Origin: Anthoceros angustus
Taxonomy: Eukaryota > Streptophyta > Anthocerotopsida > Anthocerotales > Anthocerotaceae
Assembly (NCBI GenBank): GCA_010909165.1
Contig: MU008194.1
Span: 372,001 to 436,000 of the forward strand
Length of the DNA: 64,000 nucleotides
Direction of reading: 5' to 3'
Shown: positions 10,192 through 19,572 of the stretch, piece after piece
Layout of the letters: every line of letters starts with the position of its first letter
Position numbering within the stretch: position 1 is the first letter of the stretch
The notes under the pieces: model-generated
What the model saw: only the letters and a program-made list of their open reading frames with translations
The model's database searches: none
Told to the model about the DNA's origin: nothing
Translations under genes and position numbers: made by a program

Positions 10192-12765
10192 GGCCGATCC
10201 TCCACCCGTGGTCTGCATTCCACCGACGTTGTGATCCTGTAAATTCTCTACACCATCTTGCTGGCTGCCCTATGTGGTTTCACAGGTGTATAAACTGTTG
10301 ACGTCATGAGACGGTAGACATCCACAAGTCGAAAACATATGGAGATGCCTCTGAATCATATCAAATGTGCAGCTGTCATCTACAGGCATTTGAACTTACG
10401 TGACTTTGGAATTGAGTTATTCGAAGAAGAGCACATATGGTGCTGACTGCCTGGCCTTGTCAAATATAACCTCCACATTGGATACACTGTCACTCTCCTG
10501 AAATTCCTTATGCGTTGTCAAAGAAGTGGAACCCTCCCAGGCATCACTCAGGGAGAAGCTTCCAAGCTGCAGTGCTCCATAGGTGGCCATTTATTTTTTC
10601 GTTAATTCGTCCAGCACTGCTCAAAGCTTAGGCTTCAAAAAAACACGTATGGTTAGCAGGTGCTCGTATTGGAAAGCAAGAAGCTTTCCAAAAAATTCTT
10701 GCTTTCCAAAAAATGCAGCAAGAGATCCCTGGCTGCCTTTCTTCTTCGTTGCTGGTTGAGGGTTAGGGCGGAAATAACATTGCAAGAAAGGTGCCATGAT
10801 GCTGTCACAAGCAGACAGCTTGTAGGACTTGGGAGATTAGGTTACGGAGTTATGTCTTGGTGGTAGAGGAATCGGGTGAAGTCCAGTAGGACTCGGGAAA
10901 TTAGGTTACGGAGTTATGTCTTGGTGGTAGAGGAATCGGGTGACGTCCAGTAGTAGGATGACTTTATTTAACAAGTAGGTGACACTTTACAAAGAAAGAA
11001 GAGGGGTCATTGTAAGAAAGAGCACCCTTTATTAAGATGAAAATAATACCCACTAAACAATGAATAGTAGTTGGATGAAAATGATGAAAAGAAAAATCTA
11101 TTTTAGTTGTTCTCGCTTCAAGAGTGATATCGAGACATACCATGCTAGCTTAGGACTCCAAATTCCAAAATACATCCAGATTCTATATTCGTAAGACATA
11201 GAAAGCAGAGAACGACTCTCCTCGTAGAAAATATACTCTCCTCTTTGTCTCTTAGCATATAAGACTCCATCAATCAAGCTTGCCCCACACTTGTGAACTT
11301 ACAAAGTGCTAATCTTATAATACAAGAAAATCCCTTTACAAATTCATCTCCTTTAATGTCGGTCATTTCCTAACCCTAACAGCGCTGATAGCTGCCTTGC
11401 CAATGGCTAAATCTTACCAACGGTGCTCAATTTTGATGCTTGCAGGCTGGTCCCCGTTCTTGTTTGGGCAAGGACTCTGCCTATCTCCAAATGAAGATGG
11501 CAGCAGCGCTCATCCTCCGGCATTTCAAGTTCCAGCTGGTCTCCTCTGGCAACGTGACCTATCGTGTGTCGTTGGTCGCTCCAATCAAGGACGGCTTGAA
11601 AATGAGAGTCCGCAGAAGAAACGATACAAGGAGTCTCTAAGGCCGATCCTCCACCCGTGGTCTGCATTCCACCGACGTTGTGATCCTGTAAATTCTCTAC
11701 ACCATCTTGCTGGCTGCCCTATGTGGTTTCACAGGTGTATAAACTGTTGACGTCATGAGACGGTAGACATCCACAAGTCGAAAACATATGGAGATGCCTC
11801 TGAATCATATCAAATGTGCAGCTGTCATCTACAGGCATTTGAACTTACGTGACTTTGAAAGAGCACATATGGTGCTGACTGCCTGGCCTTGTCAAATATA
11901 ACCTCCACATTGGATACACTGTCACTCTCCTGAAATTCCTTATGCGTTGTCAAAGAAGTGGAACCCTCCCAGGCATCACTCAGGAGAAGCTTCCAAGCTG
12001 CAGTGCTCCATAGGTGGCCATTTATTTTTCGTTAATTCGTCCAGCACTGCTCAAAGCTTAGGCTTCAAAAAAACACGTATGGTTAGCAGGTGCTCGTATT
12101 GGAAAGCAAGAAGCTTTCCAAAAATTCTGCTTTCCAAAAATGCAGCAAGAGATCCCTGGCTGCCTTTCTTCTTCGTTGCTGGTTGAGGGTTAGGGCGGAA
12201 ATAACATTGCAAGAAAGGTGCCATGATGCTGCTCACAAGCAGACAGCTTGTAGGACTTGGGAGATTAGGTTACAGTTATGTCTTGGTGGTAGAGGAATCG
12301 GGTGAAGTCCAGTAGGACTCGGGAAATTAGGTTACGGAGTTATGTCTTGGTGGTAGAGGAATCGGGTGACGTCCAGTAGTAGGATGACTTTATTTAACAA
12401 GTAGGTGACACTTTACAAAGAAAGAAGAGGGGTCATTGTAAGAAAGAGCACCCTTTATTAAGATGAAAATAATACCCACTAAACAATGAATAGTAGTTGG
12501 ATGAAAATGATGAAAAGAAAAATCTATTTTAGTTGTTCTCGCTTCAAGAGTGATATCGAGACATACCATGCTAGCTTAGGACTCCAAATTCCAAAATACA
12601 TCTGTATTCTATATTCGTGTAAGACATAGAAAACAGAGAACGCACTCTCCCTCGTAGAAAATATACTCTCCCTCTTTGTCTCTTAGCATATAAGACTCCA
12701 TCAATCAAGCTTGCCCCACACTTGTGAACTTACAAAGTGCTAATCTTATAATACAGCAAATCAGT
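9887..12765. repeat. 1449-bp direct tandem duplication over the P450 3' end
   Basis: Copy 1 is 9887-11335 and copy 2 is 11336 to about 12765. The offset is 1449 bp. Each copy holds the end of P450 exon 5, the last intron, the last exon with the heme-binding cysteine and 3' flanking DNA. Copies differ by scattered small indels: a stretch of about 17 bp after GACTTTG near 10409 is missing from copy 2, and homopolymers are shorter. Within each copy there is also a 60-70 bp direct repeat (TTAGGTTACGGAGTTATGTC), near 10840-10950 and 12265-12375. Left and right borders share TTACAA, so microhomology or slippage could have produced it. Confidence 0.92.
11446..11640 (+). pseudogene. Duplicated orphan last exon of the P450
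   Basis: This repeats the 195-bp final exon of the upstream P450 and its acceptor, reading AGPRSCLGKDSAYLQMKM to the stop with no disruption. Only the last 22 bp of the preceding exon were copied with it, so no full P450 can be made from it alone. It could be used as an alternative terminal exon because the acceptor site is preserved. Confidence 0.85.
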
Positions 12766-13871
12766 TTACAAGACACGGCCTCTTAATAATCTACCATCTG
12801 CGAGCGCTGCACATATACACCATGCAGACGAGTGCTATCACATCCTCTGACCCTGAGCATACGAGGGTAATGTCTTCTACCGATGGGACTACTAGAAAGA
12901 TCCTCGAACAAGATGCTGCAGAACTTGCCTTGCTATCTCCTAGTTCATATGATGGACGCCTTTGCTCACAGATGTACCTAGGAGAGAGCTCGACCTAAAG
13001 ACAAGTAGATTGAGAGGGGAGGAACTGGTCTTGTGGGTACAAATCAAAGAGGCCGCTTCTTAGACTTGGTCAATCTCTTGAACTTGGCAGCCGCTTATAT
13101 AGCACCCATATTACTGTAGTGAACGCCCACATCACCCTAGTCAGCGTAAACGAGTCGACTCTGAATTGAATATTCACGATCACTATTAAAAAAGACCTAC
13201 TTTAGTTAGCTACTTTCTTCAATCTTCAATGTGTTGAGGCTTCGATGCAGTCGTAGCTTTCAGGATACTATGTGGCCTGTATGTTTTTGTATTCTTGTTA
13301 GTTTTCTTCATATTGTAATATTTCAACAAAGTATAAATATTATATATATATAAATGAGATGGGAAGTCCCATCTATATTGGGCGATGGAGAATAACTCTC
13401 TAGCCCCCGTTTATCTGAAGCTACCTACCACTCCCGAGATGTCATAGTCTAGGGCCTACCAACTACCACAGCTGAAGATTCTGCATTCAATGCATTCAAA
13501 GCTATCTTAAAGTTACCTTTGCCAACATCCTTTACATAGCAATATGAATACTCATTTGCCATCATGTAGAAAGGAAAAGACCTACCCGTTGATTAGGGTG
13601 TAGTATGCTTTAGCACTAGCTTTGATAAACCTCCTCAACAAGTCTTTGCCCACGGCCCTGTGTGTCCAGGACCAAGGGAAATGAAAGCATGGCCTTCCCA
13701 TTGGGTGCAAATTATCACCCAATATATCAAAAACAGGTGGCTGCTTGACTGCAGTTGGTCCTGTCGTAACACCATAGGGGAACGGAAGGATGGGGGGCGA
13801 GGCGAGGCACAGGAGGTGGAGTGTATAGGGTGGATCAAAGGAGTGGGGCAGAGGTAAGACTTGGGTGGTAG
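12766..13871. other. Spacer between the duplication and SEC13
   Basis: No gene is supported. On the minus strand a TATA-like CTATATAAGCGG (about 13097) precedes a transcript-like stretch, and inside the duplication below it are AATAAA-type signals in the same orientation. That could be a remnant of an LTR or another transcription unit, but I find no coding sequence. There is a palindromic AGATGGGAAGTCCCATCT near 13357 after an AT run. Confidence 0.35.
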
Positions 13872-14801
13872 ATGACGGCTGGGCCGAAGCAGACGGGGGT
13901 GGTGAGCATGGAATTGACGAATGATGTGGTGCACGATGTGGCCCTGGACTACTTCGGGAAGCGCATGGCGACGGGCTCCTCGGACCGCACCATCAAGATC
14001 TACGGTCTGGGAGCCGGCAGTGCGCCTCCGGTTCTGCTCACAATTCTCACGGGCCACCAAGGCCCCGTCTGGGAGGTAGCCTGGGCGCACCCGAAGTTTG
14101 GAAACATCCTCGCCTCCTGCTCGTACGATCACAAGGTGATCCTGTGGAAGGAGGGAGCTGAGAATCAGTGGTCACAGTGGCAGGTGTTCCAGGAGCATGC
14201 GTTCTCGGTGAACACCATCAGCTGGGGGCCGCACGAGTTTGGCTTGTCTCTGGCGTGCGGATCTTCGGATGGCACTGTATCCGTGCTCTCGCAGACGGCC
14301 GACGGGCAGTGGGAGACAGCCAAGACCGAGAAGGCTCACAACTTTGGAGTGACGTCCGTTTCCTGGGCTCCGGCCACACCGGGCTCGCTTGTGGGAGGGG
14401 GTGGCCCTGGGCCGGTGAAGAGGCTTGTTTCAGGGGGCTGTGACAACGCTGTCAAGGTTTGGAAGAATTCTGGCGCGGGGTGGAAGCTGGAGTCTGTCCC
14501 GCCTCTGGCCAAGCACACAAAGTGGGTGCGGGATGTTGCTTGGGCCCCTAGTCTAGGGTTGTCCAAGTCCACCGTCGCCAGTGCTTCGGAGGATGGCACT
14601 GTTGTCATCTGGACGCAAGCCAAGGACGGGGACCAGTGGGAAGGGAAGGTGCTGCATGATTTTGAGACTCCCACTTGGAGACTTAGCTGGTCATTGACGG
14701 GGAATATTTTAGCTGTGTCTGACACGAAGAATAATGTGACCTTGTGGGAGGAAGGTGTAGATGAGCAATGGAGCCAAGTATCAACCCTAGGTAAGAGCTA
14801 G
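13872..14801 (+). CDS. SEC13: SEC13, COPII coat and nuclear-pore WD40 protein
   Basis: SEC13 forms the outer COPII cage with SEC31 on ER-derived vesicles and is also a Nup107-160 pore subunit. The single-exon frame gives 309 residues, the family's usual size. Six WD-type repeats are visible: DYFGKRMATGSSDRTIKIY, then a repeat ending CSYDHKVILWKE, one ending CGSSDGTVSVLS, SGGCDNAVKVWK, ASASEDGTVVIWT and a final one ending KNNVTLWEE. The order and GPVWEVAWAHPKFG are typical of SEC13. The start MTAGPKQTG is the first ATG of the frame, shortly before the first repeat. An intronless SEC13 is common in plants. The PPR gene on the other strand converges on it, about 500 bp away. Confidence 0.96.
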   Translation: MTAGPKQTGVVSMELTNDVVHDVALDYFGKRMATGSSDRTIKIYGLGAGSAPPVLLTILTGHQGPVWEVAWAHPKFGNILASCSYDHKVILWKEGAENQWSQWQVFQEHAFSVNTISWGPHEFGLSLACGSSDGTVSVLSQTADGQWETAKTEKAHNFGVTSVSWAPATPGSLVGGGGPGPVKRLVSGGCDNAVKVWKNSGAGWKLESVPPLAKHTKWVRDVAWAPSLGLSKSTVASASEDGTVVIWTQAKDGDQWEGKVLHDFETPTWRLSWSLTGNILAVSDTKNNVTLWEEGVDEQWSQVSTLGKS

Positions 14802-15305
14802 GACTGGGGTGTGGATGTGGCTGGGACATACACGTATGGCTGCTCCGGGTGGAACCGTGTTGCATCATCGGGCAAAGGAGTTCCCGTTGGTGATAGTGGG
14901 TGCATATGTCCATGGCAACAGGGGAATTGAGAAGAGAAATCTAGCCACCGTGCTGCGATGTGTGACAGGGAGGAAGATGGCTGGTAAAGTAGCTCGGACT
15001 GAATCGACCCTGGATAAGAAGCCTGCCTTTGTTGTGATTGACGGATGACGAAGACAGACTTCCTTCCCATCACGAGGCTTTTTGGGCAATTCCAGGTATC
15101 TACTTCAGTGAGGCTCTGACCTTTTTTGTTCCGTTCATGGACCCGAGAATCTGGTTCAGTTCAATTCAACGTGACCAGTATGCACATAGGACCCAGTATA
15201 GCACCGGTAAGCATATAGACCTTCAACATACACCTAGAGGTTCTGTAAATAGTGGAACAGTTTACGAGGAATACTGGCAAAGAGAATAAGATGGTCGTGA
15301 TTACA

Positions 15306-17798
15306 TTAGCTTGGGTTCATCATCCACTGGTCCCTGACTTTTGGAATTGTGCTACCCCGGTCATCCGGTAAATCAGCTGTACTCATGTTCGTTTCATCCC
15401 TTTCAATTGCCCGCGCGAGGCTGTCAAGAATGGCATATACTTGTTTTCGTTCGACTTGTTGCTTGTCTTCTACCACAAACGTATGCACCTCGTTCCTCAA
15501 TTCTATCCAGGTGCAGCCAGGCTCCTTTTTCACACCTTCCCTCACCATCTGCTTTCTCAGTTCTACACTGTCTTCGAACCTGCCTGCTTCAGCATATATA
15601 CTTGACATCAGAATGTATGCAGAGGCGTTTGTTGGATCCAACCGCACAAGGCACTTGAAAGCTTTTTCTCCCAGCTCCACATTTTCATGTGTCCGGCAAG
15701 CCCCAAGTAAGGACATCCACAGGGCAACGTCAGGTGGAAATGGCAAATTCCTGATCAAGAGATCCGCCTCGTGCACATAGCCTGCCCTGCCTAGAATGTT
15801 GATCACACATGCGTAATGTCCAGTATGAGGGTCGATGCCAGAATCCTTCAACATGGTTTTGAACAGGTGACTGCCTTCTTCCACCAATCCCGCATGACTG
15901 CACCCGAATAGCACTGCCAGGAAAGTAAGGCCGTCTGGCTCAATGCCCTCCGTCTGCATTTTTGAAAAGAGCCTCAGTGCTTGCTCGCCATCTCCATGTT
16001 GGGCATAACCAGAAATCATTGCATTCCAGGTAACTAGGTTCTTCGTTGGTAATCTGTGGAACACTGTGCATGCATCCTTCAGGCTACCACATTTTGCATA
16101 CATGTCAATGAGCGTGCTGGCAACAGATATGTCAGAGTCAAGGCCAAGTTTCATCACAATGGCATGTACTGACTTGCCTTGATCCAAAGCTGCTACACTT
16201 GAGCATGCTTTCAGGATGCTGATGATAGTGATTTTATCCGGTGGTACATCTGTACACTGCATTTGTTGAAAGAGCTGAAGTGCCTTCTGTCCGTGACCAT
16301 GATTGACACATCCAGCAATCACTCCGTTCCAAGACACCAAATCCCTCACCGGCAACCGCTCAAACAATGTGCAGGCCTCATCAAGTCTCCCACACGTCGC
16401 ATAGAGATAGATAAGCGTGTTTCCGACAAAGGTATCTGGTTCCAAGCCACCTCCTAAAATACGTGCATGAATGAGCCTGCCCTGCTCAAGAGCTCCTGTG
16501 CTACAACATGCTTTCAGGATACTGACAAGAGTTACTGTATTGGGATGCATGCCGATCAGTTGCATTTCCTGGAAGAGTGCAATGGCCTTCTGCTCACACC
16601 CATGCTGGGCATACCCTGTGACCATAGCTGTCCAGCATACCAGATCTTTTGTCGGCAACCTATCAAACACTTCACGTGCATCATCAAGGTGCCCACACTT
16701 GGCATACATATCAATTAGACAGCTCCCAACAAAGGCATCTGAGTCAAGACCACACTTGAGAACAATGGCATGAACTAGTTTGCCCTGTGCCAAAGCTTTG
16801 GTGTTGGTACATGCCTTCAGAATGCTAAGAAGCATCACCTTGTCAGGATATACGCCCTTCTCCTGTTGCATTGTTTGGAGCAGCTGAAGGGCTTGTTGAT
16901 CTTCACCTTGGTGAGCATAACCCACCATTAGTGTACTCCATGACACCGCATCTTTAAATGGCAAGTCGTCAAAAACTTGACGTGCATCCTTCATGCTTCC
17001 ACACTTGGCATACATGTCAATGAGAGTGTTCCCGATATGGAGATCAGACTCCAAGTGACTTGCCCTGATCAGAGCATGGACAAGTGTGCCCTGTTCCAAT
17101 GCTGCAGTGCCAGAGCATGCTTTCAGAGCGCTCAGAAACGTGGCTCGATTAGGATGTGTGCCTTCTTGTTGCATCCAGTAAAAGAGCTGAAGTGCCTCCT
17201 GGCCAAGCCCATGCTGCGCATATCCAGCAATTGTGGCATTCCACGACACAACATCTTTAACTGGCAGCCCATCGAAAACCTTGCGTGCATCCACGACCCT
17301 CCCACATTTGTTGTAAAGGTCGATCAGGGTACTACCCACAAAGACGTTTGTTTCCAACCCACATTCCTTGATGTGGGAATGGATCCTTTTGCCCTGCATC
17401 AGTGCTCCTGAACTTGTGCATGCTTTCAAGACTGCAACAAAAATATAATCCGTGGGTGTGGCACTCAGCTCGCGCATTAAGTGATGATAAACTCTTAAAG
17501 CTTCCTCATCTTGTCCTTGCTTGGAATAGCTTGCTATCCTGTCTGCCCAAGTGTAAGAATCAAAACAGGGCTGGTGCTTCCTAACTCGACTGTCTTCCAG
17601 AAGACTTCCAACAGAGGAGAATGTGCGGACACCTTGGGTACTGAAAAACAATACAACCCATCTCCAGTTGCAATACACTCTTATGCTCGCGGCAGGACAA
17701 TCTCTCCTGATACCTCCTAGGTGTGTTAAGTGAAGCATGACAGAACCTTCCTTCCCCAACAAGACCGTGGGAAGAAAACGTGAAGCAGCATTTGACAA
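15306..17798 (-). CDS. PLS-class pentatricopeptide repeat protein, E+ type without DYW
   Basis: A probable organelle RNA-binding protein, of the class that selects C-to-U editing sites in mitochondria or plastids. It is one exon of 830 residues. After about 80 residues that could be a targeting peptide, five or more P-L-S triplets follow, each with the cues LIDMYAKCG, DVVSWN or similar, GYAQHG and LKAC. The tail is an E domain (PDVALWMSLLGACRTHENVE) and an E2/E+ segment (EPGCTWIEL, VHTFVVEDK). It stops soon after, with no DYW deaminase domain and no HSE motif. Such proteins usually borrow a deaminase in trans. The target cannot be predicted by eye. No truncation of the repeat tract is seen. 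Confidence 0.93.
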   Translation of the reverse strand: MSNAASRFLPTVLLGKEGSVMLHLTHLGGIRRDCPAASIRVYCNWRWVVLFFSTQGVRTFSSVGSLLEDSRVRKHQPCFDSYTWADRIASYSKQGQDEEALRVYHHLMRELSATPTDYIFVAVLKACTSSGALMQGKRIHSHIKECGLETNVFVGSTLIDLYNKCGRVVDARKVFDGLPVKDVVSWNATIAGYAQHGLGQEALQLFYWMQQEGTHPNRATFLSALKACSGTAALEQGTLVHALIRASHLESDLHIGNTLIDMYAKCGSMKDARQVFDDLPFKDAVSWSTLMVGYAHQGEDQQALQLLQTMQQEKGVYPDKVMLLSILKACTNTKALAQGKLVHAIVLKCGLDSDAFVGSCLIDMYAKCGHLDDAREVFDRLPTKDLVCWTAMVTGYAQHGCEQKAIALFQEMQLIGMHPNTVTLVSILKACCSTGALEQGRLIHARILGGGLEPDTFVGNTLIYLYATCGRLDEACTLFERLPVRDLVSWNGVIAGCVNHGHGQKALQLFQQMQCTDVPPDKITIISILKACSSVAALDQGKSVHAIVMKLGLDSDISVASTLIDMYAKCGSLKDACTVFHRLPTKNLVTWNAMISGYAQHGDGEQALRLFSKMQTEGIEPDGLTFLAVLFGCSHAGLVEEGSHLFKTMLKDSGIDPHTGHYACVINILGRAGYVHEADLLIRNLPFPPDVALWMSLLGACRTHENVELGEKAFKCLVRLDPTNASAYILMSSIYAEAGRFEDSVELRKQMVREGVKKEPGCTWIELRNEVHTFVVEDKQQVERKQVYAILDSLARAIERDETNMSTADLPDDRGSTIPKVRDQWMMNPS

Positions 17799-17841
17799 CC
17801 ACGTTCGGAGCTAATGGAAAAGGCAGGGTTCAGGAAGAGGG

Positions 17842-19103
17842 TTAAAGGGTACTGGTGAGCCCCATGGCTGCAAAGCTAGAGACAATGACGTCGCGCAACT
17901 GGGCTTGATTACCCCGTCCCAGCAAATGGAGCATACCTTCACGTTCCTCTGTCGAGTGCCTGTAAATGGCAACCACTTCCCCCGATCCATCTAGGCAGCA
18001 CTTGTAATACGTCTGGTGTTGCTCCTTCCTGCCTGCAACTCTCAGCTGCTGCAGGTCTGCCTCAAACCCTACACCAGGTGTCAGGCATATCTCAGCCTGG
18101 TAGTCCTGAGAGCCGTACGAGTAGGCTCCATCCCCATAGATACTCTCGTGGTCTCGCTTCAAGAGCGTCCCTGCAGGCCTGGACAAGGGCCCCCACCGCC
18201 CATCACCCGGTCTGATGGAGTTCACATTCGCCCACAAGATACCCGAGGCAGAGATAGCTGCGATGGACAAGGATTCACTGCCGCTGGCAGGCTGGCTCAC
18301 ATCAAACACCCTAGCTGTATGCCTGCATGTTACAGTTACAGCCAGGTCCGTGGAAGGCCAGCTGAAGAAATCCTGCTTGTGCGTTACCACCCAGGTTTCC
18401 ACTGAGTAGAACATTTCCTCCTTGCCCCCATCTTCTGTGAAGATAATGCTTGCCCTCTCCCCTTTCCTTAGCTGAACATCATCGTCCTTGCTACTGGTAG
18501 CTCTCAACTTGGTTATACCAAACAAAGTCTCAGTCGGAACATGACGCTTCCCCGGACGGAAACCCTGCCCATACCGAAATTCATGAATCGCCATCAGACA
18601 TCATTCAACCACACTACGTCGAAACAACTTCGTAAGCTCGTACCTTTAGCAACTCCTGCAGCAACTCATCCGTCAGCGTGTGCAGCTCGTCATGTTGCAG
18701 CAGGAACTGGTCCAGAGCACGTTCGTTGAAGACTGGGATTTTCTCGCTCAAGAATGTGGATCTCAAGCCTCGAGCTGAGATGGACTCCACGAACGCATAA
18801 CAATTCGTGGTGGAAACCTCAATCCTCCGTAAAACTCGCTGGAATCGGCCCACATCAGGGCTGGCCTGAAAGCGACATGACCCAAGGTGGTCGGTCATTG
18901 ACACAGCCATCTCAACCGCCACAAACGCACCCAGGAAGGAAAACAAACCATCTTACCAGCACGATCTGCAGATTGTTGTGCAGTCTCTCGATGACCTTAG
19001 CGAGCCTAGCACACTCGTCCCTGTTGCTATGCTGCGTGTCCCGCAGATCCTTGAGCTGGCAGAAGATGCTCCAGGTGGTGGACAGCACCGGGTCCGGCAT
19101 CAT
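17842..19103 (-). CDS. Unrecognised two-part protein with HeLo/MLKL-like helical N-terminus
   Basis: I do not recognise this gene for certain. Three exons, 19103-18957, 18865-18644 and 18564-17842, join in phase 0 at every junction and give 363 residues. Residues 1-123 are helical and include LKDLRDTQHSNRDECARLAK followed by VIERLHNNLQ, then RFQRVLRRIEVSTTNCYAFV and a Leu-rich helix (ELHTLTDELLQELLK). This spacing recalls the four-helix bundle that opens plant MLKLs and other HeLo-type cell-death proteins. There is no kinase or NB-ARC domain. Residues 124-363 look beta-rich and end in an amphipathic helix (LRDVIVSSFAAMGL), reminiscent of tubby/LURP-like folds, but that is a guess. It lies 43 bp upstream of the PPR gene on the same strand, and its 5' end faces the PLAC8 gene. 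Confidence 0.7.
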
Positions 19104-19572
19104 GCCAACCCAACAGCCTGCCCATCACTCTCCGGCAAGCTCTCATTCTAAAGAACGACAACCGCCCTCCTTCGCTGACTTGAGAACCAAGCATCACAAT
19201 CCCAACAATCCGCGTGTCTCCTTCCCATTGCACAGCAATTCAACGCCAGTTCAGGCAAGATTTCTTTCCCTGGTTGTTATACGGCTCCATTCAAAACGCG
19301 GTAAACGGTAACCACCCGCCGCTTTGGGCAGCGGCTTTTCCACGGCATCCTAAATCCTGCATCGTTTGCGATGCCGTTGTTATGGGACTGATGCTGGGCG
19401 ATGTTCTAGGAAGGATGAGGATGCAGGCCGGCTGCGGGAATCGACGCCCTTGCTCGAACATTTGCTGGGTTCCTTGTCTCAGATGCTTGCTGTGCACACA
19501 GGTGGAGCTGGCTGGAAATTGAATCCAGCTGTAGGGCTTGTGACGCAATCATGAGCAACTGCAGCCTTCTGC

